From the NCBI GenBank assembly GCA_029582165.1, contig CM055870.1:62001-126000 (forward strand): a DNA stretch of 64,000 nt, read 5' to 3'. Shown one piece after another: positions 54,773 to 64,000 of this stretch (its first letter is position 1; each line of letters opens with the position of its first letter). The translations under genes were made by a program, and so were the position numbers. Below the pieces are notes generated by a model. The model made no database searches. It saw only the letters and a list, made by a program, of their open reading frames with translations, and was not told where the DNA came from. The DNA is from Portulaca oleracea. Its lineage: Eukaryota > Streptophyta > Magnoliopsida > Caryophyllales > Portulacaceae.

Positions 54773-57700
54773 TGAACGCCAACCTTAATCACAAGATTAA
54801 GACTATACTTTAGAATCCCAAACTGTGATTAGCGCAATGAACAACTTAGGTCGAGGCATTACCGCGCCCCCACTCGGGACAAGGCAAAACACAATACCAA
54901 AATATAACAATCCACCATAAACTGCATTTAACTCCATACAACTCAAACGCTAAACTTAAAGTACAAATACATTATACAACCTTTAATTAAACATATCATA
55001 TAGACTTTCCACAACCAAGTGGCCTTTAATGCCCTTGAGTAACCTTGATTACGACCATCGATCGCCTTTAGAGAACTACCATGTATGCAGACGACTTATA
55101 CGCTTAACCTCGCCGTTATCACGGGAGCTCGGACCGCTAAAAACAAAACATTGAAATACATTCGCAAAGTGAGTGGGAAACACTCAAGATGTAAACCTCA
55201 AAGACGTAAACCGCTCGAAAGACGGTTTTAGTGCGGCATTTAAAATTCATTTTGAAAGCGGGAAGGGGTTAAAATAGGACTTGAGTGACATGATCATAAA
55301 CATAAACCAATAAAGATAGAAAGTAGGTGGAACCCTTACGATCGGTGCAAGCACCTCACACGCGTATGCCCAAGTTGATCTAAACTTGGAATGATTGATC
55401 ATAAGCGATGCGACCAGTCAAGGCACTCGATCGAGTGCTAAAAACATAATCAGAATATAAGCATAGAATGCGGGTCCACTATTAAACATAAAGACATTGT
55501 AAACCATAAAACTTGACATGGCATAAATCGAATGAACCATGAATATGACTTAGATCATAAAAATTTGGACAATTTGCGTACCTTAAGACGCTAAAGACCT
55601 TATGGCTCGGCTTGGAGATGGCCTTTGAAACTTTGTCAACCAATGTAAGCATACATAAAAATGAAGAACCGAATAAGGTTCTGAATCAGAATCATGAGTT
55701 CGGAAACTTAGTAATATAAATGTAACAATTTTAGAAATAAAATTTCAGGTTGTAACAAAATAGAGTTTGTAGCATAACTTGAGTTAGGAAAATCGAAACG
55801 AAGTAGAAGAGTACATCCCGGAATAGGGAAAATCATGATCTTTAACTTTGTCAACTGACCCAAAGGCTAGAAATGAAAGGAAGGGCCCGAAAAATGGCCC
55901 GGACAGAAGCAGTACATATAAAACCTTAGAAATTTCCGAGTCGGAAAACATGAGAATAATGACGTAGAATATGATTCAAATGAAAGGGCTTGAATCCAAT
56001 AGAATAAGCTTGAATCGATGATGAATGGGGTAGTTATAGCTTGAAAGTTAGGACAAGCACAATGGAGTTAAACACGACTTGATAATATGATAGCAATTGA
56101 ACGATAAAACGGAGTACGATGTACATATTCGAATGCGATAAGAACACTCTTGGATCAATGATTTAAGCAATAAAGATGGAATTGACTTTGAACTTGGAAG
56201 CTACTAAGCTAGAAGAAACTCTTAGCTAGCTCAAGACATTGAATAATTCACTTAAAGAGATGGGAACAAGGTACTTTACTAACCATACTAGCTTTTGGAA
56301 GCTATCCTTAAGACTCAATTGAGACTCCATAATGGTACTTTTAGCCTTAAACACATACTCTAAAATGACAACTTATAACCATGACCCATTTATACTTAGA
56401 ACCCCTTATTGGGTTGATTTGAGGCCCAAAAGACATACATTTACATAAACCAAATTGGGCAGAAATGTTGTTCGGACAGCCACGCTTCCCGGGCTCGTAA
56501 CTCACACTCCCGATATCCAATGAACACAAACTTTATGTTTCTGGAAAGCTCAAAGAGTGACCTAAAACTCTTATGTTTATCACTAAAACCAATAAAGTCT
56601 CCAAAGGGACGAAAAATGGCCATCAAATCAGACATGCACTTAAGAATTCTGGGCAGAGGTCAGATTGCAACCCTTCACTGGAAACCCCATATCTTTTAAT
56701 CCCGACATCGTATGGACGCATATGATACATTTCCGGAAAGCTTCAACATACTGACTCAGAATTCGTATACAAAATCGTGAGGTTACGGTTTTGGTCGTAA
56801 CTCGGGCTATACACATCGGAAACTCGAATTTCCAAAGCCTATGGTTTGCTAACACTTAAGGCTATCAAATGGAGTAGAAATTTGGGCAAAAATCCCACTT
56901 TTATCACACTGTAAATTTCCAGAACCAAACAGAGACTTTAAACACCCAAAATTTCAGCTTTTAATTGGGTTTTTTCCACTCTTAATCATATCAAAACATA
57001 ACCAAATCCCATATAACCTTAATCCATCATATTTCCAGAATATAACCCATAAAAATCCATTCATCAAAGGCCTCAAAAACCACATGCATAAACATATAAA
57101 CATCATCCACCATGAATCCAACTATAAAACCTCACAAACACTTAGAAGACACATGCATGTACTCTAACTTAACCCTAACTTAACCAATACAATTATATAC
57201 TTGAATTCAAGATAAAAGAGAGTAAAAGAGGTAGAATTTATGGGAATTGCAAGTATGAAACATAGATTCTCAGATTAGGGTTCATAGAAATTGAAATTGG
57301 GAGTTTGGAGAGGTTACCTTTGAGTTAAAAATTGGAGAAACACAAGAGTGAGGAAGAGTGGTGGCTCGGGTCGTCGAAGCACACGCCACGAGCTATGGCC
57401 GGAAAATGTCGAGGTAGTGGCTGGGCAGCCAATGAAGGAGAGGGAGAGGGTTTAGAGAGAGAGTGTGGAGTGTTGGGAAATTAGAATGAATTGTAATGAA
57501 TCCCCCCCTCCTAAATAATACTAATTCTAATTACTCCCTCAACAACTTAAAACAAAACTGAATTTGTAATTAAAATACAATAATTGTAATGTAGTAAACT
57601 TAAATAATTTACTTGTACTAAAATAAAATCAATTGGTAATAATTGGGTTAAAATAAAATAACACTTGGATATAGAAAATCCAAATAAATGAAACATAAAA

Positions 57701-58101
57701 CATTACTTGTACTTAAATGAAATAAATATACCCCAAATAAATTACGGTTTGGGTAATAAAATATAAATGTTACGGGGTCGAATAATTAGACCCCTTTCAG
57801 TTAAGAAAATAGCGTCAACGGTAAAACCCGATACAACTTAACTTAACATGTAAATAACTTTATAACATAAATTGTATAACCTGAAATACTTTAACTCATT
57901 GAATGAACATGTAAAGTAAAATTTTTAAGCCGATAACTCGGCACCTTAGCCATCTCCTGCACGAGACTCGACACCGATAACAATAAATAATTAAGTAAAT
58001 CAATAAATAAATAAAGGTAAACGCGAAAAATTTATAACGCGATTTGGATACTTACTGTGATTAATAGATAGTTAAACATGATTTCGGGGTGGGTTGTTAC
58101 A
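54773..58101 (-). repeat. Gypsy LTR 2 (shared by both units)
   Basis: 3,329 bp. Its right-hand terminus in element sense is damaged (TGAACGCC where LTR 1 and 3 have TGTAACGCCCC), and the adjoining primer-binding site reads CTCGATACCA instead of CTCTGATACCA. Most other differences from LTR 1 are also losses at CTG/CAG/CCG sites. Confidence 0.88.
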
Positions 58102-58129
58102 TCCCCCCCTTTAAAAGAAGTTTCGTCCT

Positions 58130-59420
58130 CGAAATTTACTGTTGGTTCACTTGCATCTGATATTCCTTAAAAGACGTGTGGGTAGCTTTCCTTCATGTCT
58201 TCCTCGGTTTCCCCAGAGGTTTCCGAGGTGTCTTGATTTGCCCAAAGTACTTCGACTAAGGGACTTTCCTGTGAGTGAAGTCATTTGATTCTGTTCCAAA
58301 ATTTTGGATCGATTGTTGTTTGACGATGAGACCTTTCGCTTTCAATAGAGGTTCTTCTTCAAGAATGCGGTCGAGCCCGATACATATTTCCGAGTTGGAG
58401 AAACGTGAAAACGACGCATTTGCCTTGGATTAAAAGGTACATCTAAACGATATGTCATTGGATTGATCTCCTCCACGACGGAGTAAGACCCTACTATAGC
58501 AAGGGCTTAACTTCCCCTAGATATTGAAACTCCGAATCTCCTTGAGTTGAATCACTTTAAAGGAAACACGGTTTCCAATTTGAAGTTCGAGCGGTTTCCG
58601 CCTTCTTTTGTCTACTTTGGTCGATCTTGACATGTGGTCGGATGACTTTGAACTTATGAGATGCGTCCTGGATTAACTCCGGACCTGTGACTACAGTTTC
58701 AACTATTCCACCCTAACCTTACGGGGTGCGACTTTTCCTGTCATAAGGCGCTTCAAAAGGAGCCATTTGAATGGTAGACTGATATCTGCTACTATAAGAA
58801 AACTCTATGAACGAGAGAAATTCATCCTGATTTCCTTGGAAACTTAAAAAAAAACATGCGCGTAGCATATCTTTACAATTTGGTTTACTCTGTCTGTCTG
58901 GCTGGCCATCGCTTTCTAGATGGTAGAGACTACTACCATTTGTCTTAGCACCAAAATCGTGATTGAAATCGTGATTGAAATCGCGTATCTCATTCAGATA
59001 CCATGTCCTTTTGGAATCCTATGCAACCTTACAAATGTACGCAATTATCGGCCAGTTTATCTACCTTTCCTCCTTCATAGATAGAAATGAAACGCGCCGA
59101 CTTTGTCAGGCGATCCACCATTACCCAGCTAACTTTGTAGGGCGCTCCAAAATCACGATTGACAATATGTATCCCCATCAGAACTATGCCCTCGGAATTC
59201 CATATAATCTAACACTCTTTTGTGTGCGGATATCCGTTAACTTATCTATTTTCGATCCTTCATGGATAGGAGCGAAAAGTGCCAACTTGGTAGGGCGATC
59301 CGTAATTACTCAAATGTTCTTTCTTCTAGAAGCTGTGAGGGGTGACCCCTTGATAGAATCCATAGAAATTGATTCCCATTTCCACGTGGGGCTTTCTAAG
59401 GATCTAGATTCATCTGATGC
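58130..59420 (-). pseudogene. Gypsy integrase remnant, unit 2
   Basis: Near-identical repeat of the unit 1 integrase remnant, including the same stops. The open frames on the opposite strand (58975-59427) are antisense shadows. Confidence 0.75.
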
Positions 59421-61008
59421 TCTTTAACGCTCGCCCGACCCTTTGACATGACAAACATTGATCCCATAGCGGCTATACCTCCCTTCACGTTAGGTCACCA
59501 AAGGTGCTCTTTTAGACCTCTATACGTTTTGGTACCTCCAGGGTATACCGAGTACAACGAATTGTGGCCTCCTTTCAAAAGCTTAAGCCTTAAGCTTCCC
59601 TTATCAGTATACATAGTTTATTTTGAATCCTTAGGGTTTTTTTTTTCTTTCATGGCCTAAAATCCCAGGTATTCCTTTCGTGGCTAGATTATTCATAATC
59701 CTCTTGGGTCCTGGGGCATTTATTCGTTCTGTCTTGATTTCCTCCAAGATGGACGGTTGTAGGGACAAAGCTCTCTCCTTATTCAGTTCTTGCCGCATTT
59801 ATGGACGAATTACAAGACGAGTCCACACCCTAAGCTAAGCCTTCGCTTGAAGCATTAGCTATTGATCCTAAACAAAGTACAACTTTGTGGAAATTAAGCT
59901 TTGAAAAGAGTGTTCAGATTCATGATAGAACGTGACCATCACCTGGAAAAGATAAATCTTAACGAGTAAGAAGGGTCATATGAGTCTAATGAAGTCTATC
60001 TCTGAAGAAATAACGAGTTAATAGCAGTCAAGAGTAGGTAATGGTCATGAAGGAATTGATCACGAATTGATAACAAGTCGATAAAGGCAAGTTATTGGAT
60101 GCCTTAACATCGGATCGATAACAACGATAGGATCTGATAAAGATTCTTGAGAATAAGCAATGATAGGAAACGAGAAGCTTGGATTTGATATTGCGATGAA
60201 GAGGGTGAACTTTACTATGAGGATGTACAATGAGAGCATGGAATAAAGGTTGAATTCAAGCAATGAACTTGAAGTATAAACGTTATACAGAAGAAATTTG
60301 GTCCTCGCAATGGTTGTTCGTTAATAGCTATCCTCCAAAATCAATTTCTCCTATCCTAGTGGCGGAATGAACATGTGCCTGGGCGCGTAGTTATTCCCAG
60401 GTTAGACTGAGGACCGTGTAGTTCAAGTTAATTTCCCCTATCTCTGAAACATATTCCAACGTTACCACGGAGTATACCCTTTTTCAACATAATTTATTGT
60501 CATCACCACTTTATAACTTGTTCTGTATATGTCCTTAGTTTGTAGCCAATTGCATTCTCATAAGACCTTCCTCGCCTCACTTGGCTATAAAATCCACAAG
60601 CATGTTCGTATAGTAGGGGGAAACTCCCATTTAATTTTCCCTCGACCCTATAACAACGTAAAACTTATCGCCCTTAATGGCTAGCACCAGTACTCGATAA
60701 TTAACAACCTTCAACATATGATACCAATGTAAACATCCTAGAATATGAGGATGCCCCTTCCTTTTGCCCTTAGGGTACCCCCTTTTCAACCATATCCGCA
60801 ATACATTTTAACACTAAACAAATTCTAAAGTCCCCAAATTATTTCCAATGCCTCCCTTTAACCAAAGGCATGGGGAGCCCCCATAAATTTAGCATAGTTT
60901 AACTAGTTACGAGAGATGACCTTAAAACAAAAGAATCGGTCACCCACAAAGATCACTTCGGTCATTTAACTTAGCGGTGGTTAGCTTCTAGTTAACCCTG
61001 TACGTGAG

Positions 61009-61568
61009 TTAATCAGAGTAGATTCTCATAATGAGAGGCCCCTTAATCATAATCATTAGTACCCTTAGGTTCTTGGTTAACTTCATGCTTGACGGGATCC
61101 ATATTAGAATCTTTCTTCCTCCGCGGGTTCGTGCTCTAACGGTGATGACCCACGTCGTGGGGAGGGAAACATGCGGAGGGGTTAGTCTCGCGTTTGGAGG
61201 AGCAGGCACGATAACATCTCGTGTAGAAAAAGCCCTAGCTCGCACACGTAATCGCATAAGCGGCTGAATGATAACAACTTCCAATGCGGTGTGATTACGC
61301 CCAATATGGTCGTAGTTGAAGTACCAGCGTATCGACCGGTTCTTCCGACGAGTAGCGGTAGTAGCTTCTTACATCATCCCGCACTCTTGTGGGAAGGGTG
61401 GCAATAAGCACCAAACTCGGCACTCATCATTCGACGCTCAAATTACGGATCAGCCGCACAATGGATATCGAAGGCGGTTTGCAACTCCTTAAAGTGGACT
61501 TGGACGTTGGTGTTGGGCTCCCGTAACATCGTGAAGAGGTTGGGAAAAAGGTCACGATTGTAATCCAT
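61009..61568 (-). pseudogene. Gypsy gag remnant, unit 2
   Basis: Same ATG context as unit 1 (61568) and the same early stop. Compared with unit 1 it has lost several short blocks between 61260 and 61400, each at a CTG, CAG or CGG site. Confidence 0.5.
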
Positions 61569-62314
61569 CTATGCTCTATGTTCTATGTAACATCGATAAA
61601 AAGCTTTAATAACTTTGACATTGATAGACTTCATTGAAAGAATTAAGCGAATGAAAATTAAAGGCGGTCCGAGACTCAATCAACTTGAACCTTACTTATC
61701 TTAAAAGGAACTCTTGTTCCATCTCATGATTATTGTGACCTTACTTACTATCCTTGGATCATCTTTGAACATTTGTACCATATAAACATCTTTAATCATT
61801 TCACTCTACACTTTGGCAAGGCTTTTAGCCCCTAATTTGAGCTTTACATCAATTCCACTTGGAATTGGACTTATAAATTCTTATTTGGATGACTAAAGTC
61901 TCCTTTAAGGACTACTTCAACGTGCTTCGCGTCCACAACGGCACTTATACACATAACATGCTTCACTCATACCAAACTTTCAAGTTAAACACAACCTGTA
62001 ATTAGGTTTTCTTAAACTTGCTACTAAACTTTCAAATTTCTGCAGAAACTTCGGCAGCACTTCCCCTATAAATTGGACTATCCCAAATTTTACATAGTCT
62101 TCAAACCTGCAAGGGAAAACACTTACAGTTCATATACTCATCTAGAGCTTCAAGCTCAGCATTCATCCCAACAATTTCACATATTTCCAACTCAATCCAT
62201 AAAGGACTCATACACCTATAAGGGACACATATGTCACCACACTTAGCATCCATACTTCACAAATGCATATCACAATCGCTTGGAAATTTCTATATCCTCG
62301 AATCCTTCTTATAA

Positions 62315-62330
62315 CTCGGCTCTGATACCA
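62315..62330 (-). other. Primer-binding site of Gypsy unit 2
   Basis: The reverse complement reads TGGTATCAGAGCCGAG, complementary to the initiator methionine tRNA 3' end and lying four bases inside the LTR boundary. It fixes the element's orientation. Confidence 0.9.
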
Positions 62331-62334
62331 CAAC

Positions 62335-64000
62335 TGTAACGCCCCAACCTTAATCACAAGATTAAGACTATACTTTAGAATCCCAAACCTGTGATTAGCG
62401 CAGCGGAACAACTTAGGTCGAGGCATTACCGCCGTCCCCACTCGGGACAAGGCAAAAACACAATACCAAAAATATAACAATCCACCATAAAGCGTATTTA
62501 ACTCCATACAACTCAAACGCTAAACTTAAAGTACAAATACATTATACAACCTTTAATTAAACATATCATATAGACTTTCCACAACCAAGTGGCCTTTAAT
62601 GCCCTTGAGTAACCTTGATTACCGACCATCGATCGCCTTTAGAGAACTACCATGTACAGACGACTTACTTCTGCTTAACCTCGCCGTTATCCTGGGAGCT
62701 CGGACCGCCTAAAAACAAAACATTGAAATACATTCGCAAAGTGAGTGGGGAAACACTCAGTACGTAAACCTCCAGCACGTAAACCGTTCGAAAGACGGTT
62801 TTAGTGCCGGCATTTAAAATTCATTTTGAAAACGGGGAAGGGGTTAAAATAGGACTTGAGTGACATGATCATAAACATAAACCAATAAAGATAGAAAGTA
62901 GGTGGAACCCTTACGATCGGTGCAAGCACCTCACACACGCGTATGCCCAAGTTGATCTAAACTTGGAATGATTGATCATAAGCGATCGACATTGCAGTCA
63001 AGGCACTCTGATCAGGAGTGCTAAAAACATAACTGTAAATATAAGCATAGAATGCGGGTCCACTATTAAACATAAAGACATTGTAAACCATAAAACTTGA
63101 CATGGCATAAATCGAATGAACCATGAATATGACTTAGATCATAAAAGCTGGACAATTTGCGTACCTTAAGACGCTAAAGACCTTGGCGGCTCGGCTCGGC
63201 TTGGAGATGGCCTTTGAAACTTTGTCAACCAATGTAAGCATACATAAAAATGAAGAACCGAATAAGGTTCTGAATCAGAATCATGAGTTCGGAAACTTAG
63301 TAATATAAATGTAACAATTTTAGAAGTAAAATTTCAGGTTGTAACAAAATAGAGTTTGTAGCATAACTTGAGTTAGGAAAATCGAAACGAAGTAGAAGAG
63401 TACATCCGAATAGCGAAAATCATGATCTTTAACTTTGTCAACTGGCCCAAAGGCTAGAAATGAAAGGAAGGGCCCGAAAAATGGCCCGGACAGAAGCAGT
63501 ACATATAAAACCTTAGAAATTTCCGAGTCGGAAAACATGAGAATAATGACGTAGAATATGATTCAAATGAAAGGGCTTGAATCCAATAGAATAAGCTTGA
63601 ATCGATGATGAATGGGGTAGTTATAGCTTGAAAGTTAGGACAAGCACAATGGAGTTAAACACGACTTGATAATATGATAGCAATTGAACGATAAAACGGA
63701 GTACGATGTACATATTCGAATGCGATAAGAACACTCTTGGATCAATGATTTAAGCAATAAAGATGGAATTGACTTTGAACTTGGAAGCTACTAAGCTAGA
63801 AGAAACTCTTAGCTAGCTCAAGACATTGAATAATTCACTTAAAGAGAGATGGGGGAACAAGGTACTTTACTAACCATACTAGCTTTTGGAAGCTATCCTT
63901 AAGACTCAATTGAGACTCCATAATGGTACTTTTAGCCTTAAACACATACTCTAAAATGACAACTTATAACCATGACCCATTTATACTTAGAACCCCTTAT
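62335..64000 (-). repeat. Gypsy LTR 3, truncated by the window
   Basis: First 1,666 bp (element-distal end) of a third LTR with an intact TGTAACGCCCC terminus, closer to LTR 1 than to LTR 2 at most indel sites. Confidence 0.88.

Larger units (their letters stand above)
47137..64000 (-). mobile_element. Tandem Gypsy retrotransposon array: LTR-internal-LTR-internal-LTR
   Basis: A roughly 7.6-kb unit of LTR plus internal region occurs twice, followed by a third LTR cut by the window end. LTRs are at 47137-50501, 54773-58101 and 62335-64000+. Internal regions are 50502-54772 and 58102-62334. Orientation is minus: initiator-Met primer sites lie at the right of each internal region, and the polypurine tract plus integrase C-terminus at the left. 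There is no host sequence between units; neighbours share an LTR. Confidence 0.9.

Noticed and set aside
58975..59427. 150-codon plus-strand frame in the Gypsy internal region
   Set aside because: Antisense to the degraded integrase, which is readable on the minus strand; the plus-strand translation matches nothing known to me.

Overview
This is a stretch of plant nuclear DNA, most likely from a eudicot. It is AT-rich, and its genes have plant-type introns and TATA boxes. The gene families present are F-box/LRR/FBD, germin-like and Kunitz, and the transposable elements include Copia, Gypsy, LINE, Stowaway, PIF, hAT and Mutator-like types. Nothing seen fixes the species. Only three or four loci look like working genes; most of the window is mobile DNA in various states of decay.

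Layout. Positions 1-7.8 kb hold F-box/FBD remnants: an FBD scrap on the minus strand, a decayed plus-strand F-box pseudogene split by a MITE, and a minus-strand F-box gene with a LINE fragment in its second exon. Positions 11.0-23.9 kb hold three germin-like genes on the minus strand (GLP1, GLP2, GLP3). GLP2 and GLP3 lie in a tandem duplication whose two units have since collected different insertions, including a 5'-truncated LINE with a 377-codon open frame. Positions 27.8-29.5 kb hold the best F-box/LRR/FBD gene, with three exons. A lone FBD exon lies at 31.9-32.2 kb.

Positions 32.4-44.3 kb form a nest of inverted repeats. A small long-armed inverted-repeat element has been split by an 8.5 kb Copia retrotransposon (matching 5-bp target duplications, initiator-Met primer site, palindrome-rich LTRs). 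A Kunitz inhibitor-like gene, itself broken, lies between a second pair of roughly 240-bp inverted arms at its right side. Positions 44.6-47.1 kb carry MITEs and a solo LTR with a perfect 5-bp target duplication. From 47.1 kb to the window end a minus-strand Gypsy element with 3.3 kb LTRs is present as LTR-internal-LTR-internal-LTR, the last LTR cut by the window edge.

How the parts relate. The germin-like proteins would be secreted manganese-binding cupins of the cell wall. The F-box/FBD proteins would be substrate receptors of SCF ubiquitin ligases. Both are tandem families that turn over by duplication and decay. Three otherwise good genes each carry one frameshift in a short homopolymer. 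The repeated LTRs differ mainly by small indels at CAG/CTG/CCG sites. Together these suggest that part of the apparent damage is long-read consensus error and not biology.
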